In this document: positions 7,437 to 16,768 of the stretch, one piece after another
How positions within the stretch are numbered: position 1 is the stretch's first letter
Layout of the letters: each line of letters begins with the position of its first letter
Source of the DNA: Candidatus Bathyarchaeota archaeon
Lineage (GTDB): Archaea > Thermoproteota > Bathyarchaeia > Bathyarchaeales > Bathycorpusculaceae
DNA: 64,000 bases
Direction of reading: 5' to 3'
NCBI GenBank assembly: GCA_026014465.1
Contig: JAOZID010000010.1
Coordinates: 774,288-838,287, forward strand
The notes under the pieces: model-generated
Told to the model about the DNA's origin: nothing
What the model saw: only the letters and a program-made list of their open reading frames with translations
Databases searched by the model: none
Translations under genes and position numbers: made by a program

Positions 7437-10109
7437 TTATTGTCGTCTTCTAAGAACTAAGGCGGCTGCAACAGCGACAATTATGATAACGGCTATGCCT
7501 ACGGCTATGTACGTGGTGGTTGGTGTTTCGCTAGTTGGTGGGGGAGCAGTGGAGGGCGAAGGTGAGGCAGATGCGGGCGGGGTTGGTGTTGTTGGGGGTG
7601 TTGAATCAGGGGACGATGTGGGGGCTATGGATGCTGCGGGGGCTTGGCTTACGCCAACTGCCGTGGTTGCTGAGGATGCCCAGTAAGAATCAGAGCCATC
7701 AAAGCACGCAGTGATTGTGTATTCTCCAGGTACAGGGGGCTGCCACATCTTTTTGAATAAGCCGCTTGTGTCGGTGGTGACTACGCCTATGTCTTGCATG
7801 TTGTTGTTGGGGTCAACAGCGGTCAAACGAACTTGAACTCCTGTGGCGTCGGTGGGAAGCTGCTTTTGCATGTACAGGTACTCCATCCATGAACCAGCGT
7901 CGGCGTCAGAAATTGCGGGTACAACATTGAATAAGCCGTTTTCTACGAGGTCTTTGGCTCCTGCTGATTGGTCTGTAACGGTGCCACGTACCATTATGCT
8001 GTCGCCTTCAGATACGACCGTTAAGGGGGCGTCTACAGTGACTTTGCTTGGGCCTTTGCCGATGCAGTAGATTTGCATGTCGTAGAGGTTAAGGTACACC
8101 AGGTATCCGTCTGCTATTGCGTAGCCGTAGTCGCCGTAGGAAGAGCATCCGTGTCCGTACATGGTCCAGATTTCGTTGCCTGTGGTAGCGTTTATGCACC
8201 GCATTTCGGCTCCTCTCCAGTAGGGTGCACCTGAAGAGTGCTCGTTAGTAGCTAAGTAGACTTTGTCGTCGGCAACGCCAGCTATGCCAAGGGGATAGCC
8301 ACCGTAGGGGGTGTCTAAGCCTGCAATTGCGGTGTAGTTCCACAAGCGATTGCCAGTTGATATATCATAACAGTAGACTACGCCCGAATAACCAGTTGAA
8401 TACAGTTTACCGTAAGCAACAGAAGTTGTCGTCAAAGCACCACCACCGCCAGAGTAGAAGTTCCAAGGATTCTCAGAAGGCGTGGATCCCCACAGTTTTT
8501 TGCCAGTGTCCATGCTGTAGCCTGACCAGGATATGGTTTCTTTGTCAAAGAAGGTAAAGACGCGAGCATCTGCATCGAAGGGTCCTACAGAGCGGGTTAC
8601 GTTGCCGTCGGGAGCGGATATGTCTTCCATCCACAGCAGCTCACCTAGGTTTTCTTGTTTTAGGCTTATTGCCCACACTGTTACGGGGTCGGGGGTTCCA
8701 AAGCTAAGGAACGACGCTAAGGGGGTGCTGCCGATTAGTATATCATCGTAGACTGCGGCGATTATGGAGCCTCCGGGCAGTTGGGGTATTGTGACGTTCC
8801 AGGTGTATGCGTTGCTTGCGTTGACGTTTTTGCCGACGGGGCGCCACTGGTTTGCTTCGCTGCTGGTGGTGTCTTCGGGGTTAGTTGCGGCGGTTAAGCC
8901 AGTTGCTGCGGTGTTGTTCCATAGAGCCAGCCAGTTGTTTTGCAGGTTTAGTACGTAGCGTAGGATTTCGCCGTTGGGTCCGCGGATTTCGGTGCCTGCG
9001 GGGATGTTTGTTAGGTTAAAGAGCCAGGTTCCGTCAAGGGGGTCAAATGCTTGCCATGTTGTTGGACCTGCTGGGAGACCAAACATGGCAGCCCATGGGT
9101 TCTCGTCGGTAGTCCACAGGTAACCGTTGGGTATGACTCCGTGTTGGTTCATTGATTCGTAGTCGTAGAGTTGGGCAAACGAGGGGGACGTTGTCATTTC
9201 GGTGCTGCGCCAGAGTTCTTCGCCTGTTTGCAGGTCTACACAGATGTAACCGTCTCCAGTTGAAGCATCGCTTTCAGGCAAGCTGTAGTATAGTCTGCCG
9301 TAGATGATGATGGGGTCGTTGAATTTGCCTTCATAGTTTGTTCCGTCATAATAGGTTACGCCAGAGGTTCCTGTGCTGTCGCCTCCGACAACGCCTCCAA
9401 AGGATATGGGTCTTGTCCACATGACGTGGGGGCTGTTGGGGGCTACGCCGTCGGGTTGGTACTTGTTAGTTATGGCGCTTCCCGAGAGGAAGTTGGAGGA
9501 TATGGCGTACCAGTTGGTGTTTTGTCCTTCTATGGGTCGTGTCCAGTAGGTGTTGGGTAGGGGGGTGTCGGGTATGGTGGTGATTGTTTCTGACTGCACG
9601 TTCAAAGTTGTGCTTGCACTGCTGGCTAGGTAGGTGTCATTGACGTAGTCGCTTGGACTGCCAGCTAACCCAGAGGTAGGATGCTCCAAATCTGCTACTT
9701 GCTCAGGGAAGTTGAAAACAAAAGTGTAAACTCCGACCTGACGCGGGGTATAGAAGGCGTAGCCTCCGCCGACGGGGTCAGAAATCAAGGAATCAATTGT
9801 TTCAGTGGTTCCATCGGGCAAAGTAACGTCAATGGTTAGGTCTACCCAGCGGTCACCAGCAACACCTGCAGCTGTTGGAGGGATTTTATCAATCCAGTAG
9901 ACTAAAGTCACAGTTTGGTCTACACCGATGGGGTTGGGTGCAGCAGTTATGTACGCGTATGTTGGGATTTCCCAAGGAGGGTCATGCGCGTTGGCTGTAG
10001 GCGCGGCTGCGATGAACATAGAAAAAGCCAAGAGCAACGTCAACGTAGCCGTTGTAAACGTTTTGTTTCCCACAGCTTTGAGCATATTATCAACTAATTT
10101 TTGAGTCAT
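7437..10109 (-). CDS. Large secreted PQQ-like beta-propeller protein with C-terminal membrane anchor
   Basis: The 890-residue protein has an N-terminal signal peptide (about residues 15-41, ending TANAHDPP) and a single C-terminal membrane segment followed by RRRQ, so it should be displayed outside the cell. Four or more PQQ-type propeller blades are visible by their 'TG..LW' hallmark (for example LQTGEELWRS, ISTGNRLWNY, ATTGNEIW). N-terminal and C-terminal parts look like Ig-type beta domains, and a Pro/Thr/Ser-rich stalk (about residues 825-865) precedes the anchor. Ligand or enzyme activity cannot be predicted. It is divergent from a TrmB-type regulator 131 bases away, which may control it. 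Confidence 0.85.
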   Translation of the reverse strand: MTQKLVDNMLKAVGNKTFTTATLTLLLAFSMFIAAAPTANAHDPPWEIPTYAYITAAPNPIGVDQTVTLVYWIDKIPPTAAGVAGDRWVDLTIDVTLPDGTTETIDSLISDPVGGGYAFYTPRQVGVYTFVFNFPEQVADLEHPTSGLAGSPSDYVNDTYLASSASTTLNVQSETITTIPDTPLPNTYWTRPIEGQNTNWYAISSNFLSGSAITNKYQPDGVAPNSPHVMWTRPISFGGVVGGDSTGTSGVTYYDGTNYEGKFNDPIIIYGRLYYSLPESDASTGDGYICVDLQTGEELWRSTEMTTSPSFAQLYDYESMNQHGVIPNGYLWTTDENPWAAMFGLPAGPTTWQAFDPLDGTWLFNLTNIPAGTEIRGPNGEILRYVLNLQNNWLALWNNTAATGLTAATNPEDTTSSEANQWRPVGKNVNASNAYTWNVTIPQLPGGSIIAAVYDDILIGSTPLASFLSFGTPDPVTVWAISLKQENLGELLWMEDISAPDGNVTRSVGPFDADARVFTFFDKETISWSGYSMDTGKKLWGSTPSENPWNFYSGGGGALTTTSVAYGKLYSTGYSGVVYCYDISTGNRLWNYTAIAGLDTPYGGYPLGIAGVADDKVYLATNEHSSGAPYWRGAEMRCINATTGNEIWTMYGHGCSSYGDYGYAIADGYLVYLNLYDMQIYCIGKGPSKVTVDAPLTVVSEGDSIMVRGTVTDQSAGAKDLVENGLFNVVPAISDADAGSWMEYLYMQKQLPTDATGVQVRLTAVDPNNNMQDIGVVTTDTSGLFKKMWQPPVPGEYTITACFDGSDSYWASSATTAVGVSQAPAASIAPTSSPDSTPPTTPTPPASASPSPSTAPPPTSETPTTTYIAVGIAVIIIVAVAAALVLRRRQ

Positions 10110-10240
10110 TTTTTGTTTCTCTCTGTGTTTGGATGAGCTTTCGGTATGGCGTGAAAATGTTTTTAAGCATTGGCAAGAAGTGTTCCTTCTGACAACCCCG
10201 CTAGGGCAAGGGAAAACAGCCTCATAGGAGAGAGAGAGGA

Positions 10241-11059
10241 TTGTTTCAAGATGAAGAAATTGAAGCCTTGATAGGGCTGGGTCTTACTGAATTGCAGGCT
10301 AGGGTCTACTTGGCGATAGTTTGCCTGCAAAGTGCTCCTGTAAAAGCAATAGCCAAAACATCTGGGATTGCGCGGCAAGATATTTACCGTGTAGCGGCGG
10401 AGCTTCAAAAAAAGGGTTTAATCGAAAAAGTCATTGCGTCCCCAGTCGAATACAAGGCTATGCCGCTTAAGGACGCCGTGAAGCTTTTGGTTCTATGCAG
10501 ACAACGCGAAACCATGGATGCACGCAAAAAAGCCATGAAACTGGCGCACAAGATAAAGCAAAACAGCCAAGACGAAAACAACGAAAAAGACGCAGGCGAC
10601 GGATTCTTTTTTGTCACTGGAGAAGAAGCATCCAGACGCAGATTCAAAAACGCCCTCGACACTAACCTGAAAACCGTTGAAGGCATCTTTTACTGGAAAG
10701 GCTTAAGAAACATACTCGTTGAAGGACAAAACATCTGGGAAACCATCCTAACAGGAGGCGCAAAAGTCCGACTCATAGTATACGGAACCCAAAAAGACCC
10801 GCAAGTACAACAAATCATCCAAACCCTAAAAACCAAAGGCACCTTCAACATCAAATACACAACCAAACCACCCCCCGCTACAATAACCATATTCGACAAA
10901 AACAAAGTCCTCGCCACAACCACACCAGAACCCAACCCCGAAAACGCCCCAAGCCTATGGCTAAACAACCAAAGCTTCACAACCATACTCCAAGAATACT
11001 TCGAACACACATGGCAAACAGCCCAACAACAAAACCGCAGCCAAGCACCTACCCCCTAG
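10241..11059 (+). CDS. TrmB-family transcriptional regulator
   Basis: 272-residue regulator with an N-terminal winged helix (GLTELQARVYLAIVC, then IAKTSGIARQDIYRVAAEL) followed by a C-terminal TrmB-type domain that in other family members binds sugars. The TTG start at 10241 is preceded by a purine-rich GAGAGAGAGG; the nearby ATG is out of frame. It is divergent from the secreted propeller gene, so the shared 131-base gap is a likely operator. The effector is unknown. Confidence 0.85.
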   Translation: MFQDEEIEALIGLGLTELQARVYLAIVCLQSAPVKAIAKTSGIARQDIYRVAAELQKKGLIEKVIASPVEYKAMPLKDAVKLLVLCRQRETMDARKKAMKLAHKIKQNSQDENNEKDAGDGFFFVTGEEASRRRFKNALDTNLKTVEGIFYWKGLRNILVEGQNIWETILTGGAKVRLIVYGTQKDPQVQQIIQTLKTKGTFNIKYTTKPPPATITIFDKNKVLATTTPEPNPENAPSLWLNNQSFTTILQEYFEHTWQTAQQQNRSQAPTP

Positions 11060-11080
11060 TACAGAGCAAACTGCGTTTTG

Positions 11081-11117
11081 GGTTGTTTTTGTGTTTTTAA
11101 CCCCAATTTTGGGTTTA
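11081..11117 (+). terminator. Probable terminator of the TrmB-family gene
   Basis: Just after the stop codon there are two T-runs (TTTTT and TTTTT at about 11085-11098), immediately followed by a small hairpin AACCC/GGGTT with loop CAATTTT. T-tracts are the main archaeal termination signal; the hairpin may be incidental. Confidence 0.4.
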
Positions 11118-11231
11118 ATTGCGTCCCTAAAAGTCCCAAAAAGTCCTGTTTCGTCGTAAAACGTCGCTAACCATGATGAACCGCGGCTTGGTTTTAAGAT
11201 TGCAGTGCAACAAATGCGGTTAGCAGCCTGT

Positions 11232-12200
11232 TTAGGGGGTGATTAGGATTTTGCAAGGTTTCTGTTGGGGGTTGTTGGCGGTTTCTAGGGCTTTTTGGAA
11301 GTTTGTGAGTTTAAATCGGTGGGTGATTAGGCTTTGCAGGTCGACTTTTTTGGTTGCAACTAGGTCAAGGGCAGTGGGGTATTCGGTTGGGGCGATGTAG
11401 GTTGAGAAGAAGAAGGCTTCGTCGGCATCACCAATGTTGAGGTAGCCTTCGAATTCTCCAACGAGTGCTACGCGTCCTGCTTTGCGCACCAAATACGGGG
11501 TTTGCTCAACGGTTGCTTGGGTTCCCGCTGCTTCCACCACAACGTCCGAGCCGCGCACGGTGATTTCTTTGACGCGCTTTTTGGGGTCTTCTTGTGTGGG
11601 GTTTATGGTGTGGTCGGCGCCGAATTTTTGGGCGAGTTGAAGGCGATGTTCTTGTTTGTCTATGGCTATAACTTTGCAGCCTTTGAGTTTGGCAATTTGC
11701 GTCATAAGCAAACCTATTGGTCCTTGCCCGATTATGGTGGCGTACTCGTTGATTTTTGGTTGCAGCAGCTCAAGGGTGTGCAGTGCAAGCGCGACGGGTT
11801 CCATCATGGCGGCGTCGTCGTCGGTTACGGTGTCGGGCAGGGGGAGCAGGTGTTTTTCTCGAATGGAGATGCGTTCTGCGAAGAATCCGCTTTTGGTTAA
11901 CCCAAAATACAAGACGCGTTCACAAAGCGATGGCTGCCCGCGTAGGCAGTAGAAGCATTTGCCGCAGTAAGATACAGGCAACATCAACACGCGCTCGCCC
12001 GTGTCCTCGCGGGTTCCCCAAGCGTCGTGCCCGATTATGCGTCCACGCTTAATTTTCCAGTCGCCCCGATACAGGTGCAGGTCAGTGCCGCAGATGCTGC
12101 CCGCGCCAAACTTCACCAAAACCTTCCTGTTCCCCACCTTGGGCTCTAAAACATCGTCTACTGTGATTTTGTGTGGACCATGATAAACTACAGCCTTCAA
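11232..12200 (-). CDS. Zinc-dependent alcohol/sugar dehydrogenase (MDR superfamily)
   Basis: 322-residue medium-chain dehydrogenase. Catalytic zinc ligands are Cys in SICGTDLHLYRG and His in IIGHDAWG (Asp in place of the usual Glu after His). The structural zinc lobe CGKCFYCLRGQPSLC has all four cysteines. The Rossmann segment is IIGQGPIGLLMTQIAK with an acidic VIAID end, suggesting NAD preference. The closest functional analogues are threonine or glucose dehydrogenase-like enzymes; the substrate is not resolved. It is transcribed alone. Confidence 0.88.
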   Translation of the reverse strand: MKAVVYHGPHKITVDDVLEPKVGNRKVLVKFGAGSICGTDLHLYRGDWKIKRGRIIGHDAWGTREDTGERVLMLPVSYCGKCFYCLRGQPSLCERVLYFGLTKSGFFAERISIREKHLLPLPDTVTDDDAAMMEPVALALHTLELLQPKINEYATIIGQGPIGLLMTQIAKLKGCKVIAIDKQEHRLQLAQKFGADHTINPTQEDPKKRVKEITVRGSDVVVEAAGTQATVEQTPYLVRKAGRVALVGEFEGYLNIGDADEAFFFSTYIAPTEYPTALDLVATKKVDLQSLITHRFKLTNFQKALETANNPQQKPCKILITP

Positions 12201-12214
12201 AAATAGTCACCTAC

Positions 12215-12353
12215 AGTTAAATAGCTACGTGTGAGTTCTATTAAGGTTACTCAGCAGGCTAAAGCAGCTTTGGTGGAGACCAGCCATTGTTATAGAGCCC
12301 CTGCGTGAGAAGATTAGGCGCTACCCCTGCAGGCTAAAGAGGGAAGAAAGAAA
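12215..12353 (+). promoter_or_regulatory. Promoter and structured 5' leader of the ZIP-like transporter gene
   Basis: A TATA-like box (CAGTTAAATAGC, about 12214-12225) predicts a start near 12248 and a leader of about 105 bases. GCAGGCTAAAG occurs twice, at 12254-12264 and 12329-12339, the second copy just before the ribosome binding site. Between them GGCT...AGCC encloses two small hairpins (AAAG/CTTT and GGT/ACC), a three-way-junction shape. Because the downstream gene is a probable metal transporter, a metal-sensing leader is plausible. It does not match a riboswitch class I recognise. Confidence 0.35.
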
Positions 12354-13121
12354 ATGAGTTTTAATGGTTCTGAATTCCTAATCATCGAGAGCATATTTTC
12401 AGGCGTTGCGGTTGCCGCTGCCTTTCCAGTAGGCGCCTTGATTGCGATTTACCTGGATTATTCACGGTCGACGCGGGCTCTGTTTGCAGCGTTTGGGGCA
12501 GGGATATTTCTTTCTACTGTGATGCTTTTGGTCCAGCATGCCCTCGAATTAGGCACCATTTTAGATTTAACAGCGGGTTTTATCGTAGGCGCAGTTGCAT
12601 ACGGCGTAGCAGAACACCACATCAGGCACAAATCAGGAATAAAGGATGAAACCGATGAAGAGCAAAAACAAAAGCGGTTACAAAAAGGCACGGGCAGACT
12701 CTCTATAGTGGGAACAATCTTGGATAGTGTACCTGAAACCCTTTTTGTAGGCATAATTATTGCGTTAAAAGAACCCGGGCTTTTCGCGGCTGAAGCAGTG
12801 CTTTTTTTGGGTAACTTAGCAACGGTTTTGGAGGCGGCAAAGATTATGAAAAAAGCGGGTATGCAGAAAAGGAAGATACTTAGGGATTGGATGATTGATT
12901 TTGGCATAGTTGCGGTTGCGGCTCCGCTGGGCTATTTTCTGGCTACGGCAGTTATAAAGGATGTTTTGGCGTCGGTTCTGGGTTTTGCGGCGGGAACTTT
13001 GATAGTTTTCATTTCAGGGCAACTGATAGCTAGAGCTTACAGGGAATCAAAAGGACACGCTGAAGACACCGCAATATCAATAGGCTTCATAATAGGCATT
13101 ATACTGCTCTTCGCTGTGTAA
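12354..13121 (+). CDS. ZIP-like metal transporter family membrane protein
   Basis: 255-residue polytopic protein with about seven or eight hydrophobic segments. Residues DSVPETLFVGIIIAL occupy the position of the HN..G motif of ZIP transporters, with Asp/Glu replacing the usual ligands, and an acidic/basic loop (DETDEEQKQKR) separates the two halves. Transport of a divalent cation is inferred from this divergent family likeness only. A small HTH protein follows 42 bases downstream. Confidence 0.6.
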   Translation: MSFNGSEFLIIESIFSGVAVAAAFPVGALIAIYLDYSRSTRALFAAFGAGIFLSTVMLLVQHALELGTILDLTAGFIVGAVAYGVAEHHIRHKSGIKDETDEEQKQKRLQKGTGRLSIVGTILDSVPETLFVGIIIALKEPGLFAAEAVLFLGNLATVLEAAKIMKKAGMQKRKILRDWMIDFGIVAVAAPLGYFLATAVIKDVLASVLGFAAGTLIVFISGQLIARAYRESKGHAEDTAISIGFIIGIILLFAV

Positions 13122-13163
13122 ACAGACGGCGGAAGTGAGCTTTTAATAGGCTGAAAGTGCATT

Positions 13164-13388
13164 GTGGCTTTGATAAGCATGGATTTAGATGCGTATTCAA
13201 AAGAGAAGCTTTGGGAACTAATTGTTGAGACAGTGCACGCCAACCCCATGTACCCAACAAACAAAGCCTACACACGCGACACGTTGCTTCCAGAAAACCC
13301 AGACATAACAGCCACTGAACTTGCAGAACGCCTAAACATGCCCACCGCGCAGGCTCTTGTCATTTTAGAGGAACTAAAAGAAAAATAA
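13164..13388 (+). CDS. Small winged-helix protein
   Basis: 74 residues from GTG at 13164, or 69 from ATG at 13179. The C-terminal half reads as a helix-turn-helix (ITATELAERLNMPTAQALVI). It lies just behind the ZIP-like transporter gene and could be its local regulator, but no operator is evident. Start choice is uncertain. Confidence 0.6.
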   Translation: MALISMDLDAYSKEKLWELIVETVHANPMYPTNKAYTRDTLLPENPDITATELAERLNMPTAQALVILEELKEK

Positions 13389-13500
13389 ACAAAATAACGC
13401 ACAGAACCAGCCTAACACGCATACAGGTTTGTTTTATAAACAAAAGGCATCATATAGACGGCGATATTCTTAAATATGCATAACGTCTTCAAGAGGTTTA

Positions 13501-14595
13501 GTGATTCTTATGAATACAACAAGAATAGCAGCAATAGCAGTTATAGTAATCATAATAGCAGCCATAGGAGCCTACGCGTACACTCAGACAGGTCAAGAAC
13601 CCGCAGCCTCACCAAGCCCCACCCCAACACCCGAAGCCACTCCAACGCCCACGCCCAGTCCAGTTACGTTGACTATTTCTTCAACAACTAGCCTTTACGA
13701 GACAGGAGTAGAAAACGACGCCATCAAACCAGCTTTTGAAGCAGCGTACCCGTGGATAACAGTTAACTTCCTTGGTCAAGGAACGGGCGCAGCTATACAG
13801 ACAGCCATGAGAGGCGACGCGGACATGATAATGGTGCACTCTCCTTCTCAGGAAAGAGCGTTCTTGGAGGATGGCTATGGCGTGAACCGCAAAATCATAG
13901 CGTACAACTTCTTTGTCATTGTAGGACCTGAAGGTGACCCAGCTGGCATATCTGGAATGTCTCCCACAGATGCCTTGACAACCATAATGGACTTAGGTGA
14001 ACAAGGTGAAGCCACTTGGGTTTCAAGAGGCGACGGCTCAGGCACACACTCTAAAGAAAAGAGCCTATGGGCAGCCGCGGGTATAGACTGGGAAACAATT
14101 CACACTGAAACCTCCTGGTACCTAGAGACAGGCTCAGGCATGACCGCCACGCTAAGAGTTGCCTACGAAGAAGACGGCTACACCCTAACGGATTTGGCAA
14201 CGTTCCTAACCAACCTTAACAGCGGCAACATAGAAATGGAAATTGCAGTTGAAGCCTCCAAAGACCTGCTAAACGTTTACAGCGTAATCGCAGACAACCC
14301 GCTCAACGAGAACCTAACCGACACCAACTACGAAGCGTCCATGCTGTTCATCGAATGGATTGTATCTGACGAAGCCCAGCAAATCTTTGAAGACTACGGA
14401 ACTGAAACCTTTGGCAAGCCACTGTTTAGCCCCTACATGCCATTGCTAAACGGAAGCAACGATACCCTCCTGAGCTGGATAGAAGACTTTGCATTCTTTG
14501 ACGGAACCGAATGCCCAGCACAGTACCGCCACAACCCAGGCAACCTCTACAATAACCCAGCAGCAATAGCCACAATCCCAGCAAACGAAAAATAA
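13501..14595 (+). CDS. tupA: Tungstate ABC transporter, substrate-binding protein
   Basis: Extracytoplasmic binding protein of the TupA type, which captures tungstate. An N-terminal hydrophobic segment (about residues 8-26) is followed by a Pro/Thr linker, then the hallmark ISSTTSLYETG and SRGDGSGTHSKE oxyanion-binding loops. 364 residues from GTG 13501; ATG at 13510 is an alternative. The TATA-like CTTAAATATGC at 13469-13479 places transcription start almost at the GTG, so the message may be leaderless. It heads a four-gene cluster with permease, ATPase and a ModE-like regulator. Confidence 0.92.
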   Translation: MILMNTTRIAAIAVIVIIIAAIGAYAYTQTGQEPAASPSPTPTPEATPTPTPSPVTLTISSTTSLYETGVENDAIKPAFEAAYPWITVNFLGQGTGAAIQTAMRGDADMIMVHSPSQERAFLEDGYGVNRKIIAYNFFVIVGPEGDPAGISGMSPTDALTTIMDLGEQGEATWVSRGDGSGTHSKEKSLWAAAGIDWETIHTETSWYLETGSGMTATLRVAYEEDGYTLTDLATFLTNLNSGNIEMEIAVEASKDLLNVYSVIADNPLNENLTDTNYEASMLFIEWIVSDEAQQIFEDYGTETFGKPLFSPYMPLLNGSNDTLLSWIEDFAFFDGTECPAQYRHNPGNLYNNPAAIATIPANEK

Positions 14596-14643
14596 ACCAG
14601 AAAACTTCAAAAAAATCAACCACTTTTTTCTTTGTGATAATCT

Positions 14644-15390
14644 ATGGCGGATTTCATCACCCAAGCGTTTGAGGAAGCAATCAGGCTTATCTTAAGCGGC
14701 GACCCCGAAGTCTTAGCCGTCGTTGGCAGGTCAATTTATGTTTCGGGAGGTGGAACCCTGCTCGCATGCATATGGAGCATCCCCATAGCCGTAATTTTAG
14801 GATTGTACACATTCAAAGGAAAATGGCTTGTCAAAGGCATGTTCAACGCCCTCATCGGAGTACCCACCGTGGCGTTAGGTCTGCTACTGGTTCTTTTATT
14901 GTCAAGACAAGGACCGTTTGGCGTGTTCCACCTGTATTTAACAACAAACGGCATAATGATTGGACAAGCAATTTTGGTAACGCCTATAATTGTCAGCTTC
15001 ACAGGCAGCGCTTTAGCCAATGCAGATTTTCAATTAAGAGACCTCGCAAGAACCCTTGGCGCAAACGGGCTGCAAACAAACATCGCCTTGCTGCGCGAAA
15101 CCTTATGGCCCACGATTTTGGCGGTTACAGCAGCTTTTAACAGAGGCTTTGGAGAGCTGGGAATAGCCTTTATGGTAGGTGGAAATCTATTAGGCATAAC
15201 CAGAGTACTAACAACATCTATCGCGTTAGAATCCAACTTGGGCAATTATCCGCGGTCGTTGGCTTTTGCCATGTTGCTCATGATTATCGTGGTTTCAGTT
15301 TCTTTGGGGATAAACCTCATTGAAAGATTAAGAAAAGAAAGACCGTCTTGGACAGGTTGGATAATCAAACGGGGCACCGTTGGAGGATAA
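14644..15390 (+). CDS. tupB: Tungstate ABC transporter, permease
   Basis: 248-residue inner-membrane component of the BPD permease family with about six membrane segments. The coupling-helix EAA-type loop is visible as ARTLGANGLQTNIALLRETL. It lies 48 bases after the binding protein and 15 bases before the ATPase, so all three form one transporter. Specificity for tungstate comes from the binding protein likeness. Confidence 0.92.
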   Translation: MADFITQAFEEAIRLILSGDPEVLAVVGRSIYVSGGGTLLACIWSIPIAVILGLYTFKGKWLVKGMFNALIGVPTVALGLLLVLLLSRQGPFGVFHLYLTTNGIMIGQAILVTPIIVSFTGSALANADFQLRDLARTLGANGLQTNIALLRETLWPTILAVTAAFNRGFGELGIAFMVGGNLLGITRVLTTSIALESNLGNYPRSLAFAMLLMIIVVSVSLGINLIERLRKERPSWTGWIIKRGTVGG

Positions 15391-15405
15391 GAGGGGAGCA
15401 AGAAG

Positions 15406-16122
15406 TTGAGTGTAAGTCTTGAAGTGGAAAACGTGGAGAAAACTTACGGCAAAACCAAAGCGGTAGATGAGGTTAGTTTACAGGTACAAGGCGGCAAGAT
15501 ACTAGTGCTTATAGGCGTTAACGGCGCAGGCAAAAGCACCCTGCTTAACATTTTAGCGGGCTTAGAAAAACCCGACAAAGGCAACATACACATCGATTAC
15601 CAACCCATAACATCTGCAAAGCTTAGGCAAGTTGCCACCTTGGTTTTTCAGCGAACCGCCATGTTCAACAGGTCAGTTTATGACAACTTAGCTTATGGCT
15701 TAAAGATTCGCGGGCAAAACGACGCGGAAATCAGGCAGAAAATAGGCGAGGCACTGCGTGGTGTGGGACTTAGGGGTTTTGAGCAACGCAGAGCCAAGCA
15801 GACCTCTGGAGGCGAGCAGCAACGCCTAGCTTTAGCCAGAGCATTCCTGTTAGAACCCAAAGTTTTGCTTTTAGATGAACCCACAGCAAATCTTGACCCC
15901 AACAGCGCAATCATCATCGAAAAAGCAATACTCAAACGCAAAAACAAAGACCACGTAATCATAATTGCAACCCACAATCTAAGTCAAGCAAAACGGTTGG
16001 CAGATGAAGTGGTGCATATCCATGAGGGAAAAATCGTGGAAAGGGCAGGCCCAACAGAATTCTTTGAAAACCCGCGAAACGAAATAACGCGCAAGTTCAT
16101 AAATGGGGAACTGGAATTTTAA
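15406..16122 (+). CDS. tupC: Tungstate ABC transporter, ATP-binding protein
   Basis: 238-residue ABC ATPase. Walker A is GVNGAGKST, Q-loop VFQRTAMF, signature TSGGEQQRLALARA, Walker B VLLLDEPTANLD, and the switch His lies in IATHNL. TTG start at 15406 follows GAGGGGAG. Compact length, with no C-terminal TOBE domain, fits the TupC rather than ModC type. The TOBE function is instead on the next gene. Confidence 0.92.
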   Translation: MSVSLEVENVEKTYGKTKAVDEVSLQVQGGKILVLIGVNGAGKSTLLNILAGLEKPDKGNIHIDYQPITSAKLRQVATLVFQRTAMFNRSVYDNLAYGLKIRGQNDAEIRQKIGEALRGVGLRGFEQRRAKQTSGGEQQRLALARAFLLEPKVLLLDEPTANLDPNSAIIIEKAILKRKNKDHVIIIATHNLSQAKRLADEVVHIHEGKIVERAGPTEFFENPRNEITRKFINGELEF

Positions 16123-16181
16123 ATAGCGCTAACGTTGGCTTGGATTAACTTATTAAGATTCTTTGTGTATAAGCATAGTAA

Positions 16182-16739
16182 ATGCTCATTCATAACAGTC
16201 ATAAGCCCTCAGCTAAGATTTGGATTGAATACAAAGGCGAACCGTTACTGGGCAAAGGCGGAGCCAAAATTCTTGAAGCAATAGAACATGAGCAGTCGCT
16301 AACAAAAGCCGCCAAAAAACTGGGCATGTCGTATCGTTACGTTTGGAATTACATACAAAAAGTCAATGAGGGATTGGGGCAAAACGTTGTGGAAACCTAT
16401 AAGGGCGGCAAAGCTGGAGGCGGCGGCGCTAAACTTACCCAGACGGGCAAGGATTTGCTTGGGGAGTACAAACGGTTAGAGGGCTGTTTGAGCAAGTTTT
16501 TAGCAGACACCGAACACGTGGAGGTGAAAGGCTTGAAGATAAGTGCAAGAAACACCTTAAAAGGAAAAGTAGTAACCGTGGAAAAAGGCATCATAACCGG
16601 CAAAGTCAAAGTTGAAATAGCCGTACCCGCAACCATCACATCAGTTATCACAAAAGAATCCGTGGAAGACCTCGACATCAAAGAAGGCGACGAAGTCACC
16701 GTCATCGTGAAATCCACGGAAATCATGATAGGAAAATAA
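16182..16739 (+). CDS. ModE-type regulator: LysR-like HTH plus TOBE/Mop domain
   Basis: 185 residues. The N-terminal winged helix (ILEAIEHEQSLTKAAKKLGM, then SYRYVWNYIQ) is followed by a TOBE/Mop domain (KISARNTLKGKVVTVEKG, VKVEI, DLDIKEGDEVTVIVKSTEIMI) that in ModE binds molybdate or tungstate. Immediately downstream of tupABC with its own promoter-like AT-rich gap, it is the natural oxyanion-responsive repressor of that operon. The single TOBE copy contrasts with the paired copies of E. coli ModE. Confidence 0.88.
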   Translation: MLIHNSHKPSAKIWIEYKGEPLLGKGGAKILEAIEHEQSLTKAAKKLGMSYRYVWNYIQKVNEGLGQNVVETYKGGKAGGGGAKLTQTGKDLLGEYKRLEGCLSKFLADTEHVEVKGLKISARNTLKGKVVTVEKGIITGKVKVEIAVPATITSVITKESVEDLDIKEGDEVTVIVKSTEIMIGK

Positions 16740-16768
16740 GAAAAAGAAAAACTATTTTCTTTGTTTTT

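Noticed and set aside
12248-12353. yybP-ykoY manganese riboswitch
   Set aside because: The conserved loop sequences of that class (GGGGAGUAG and GCCUAC blocks) are not present, so only an unclassified structured leader is proposed.
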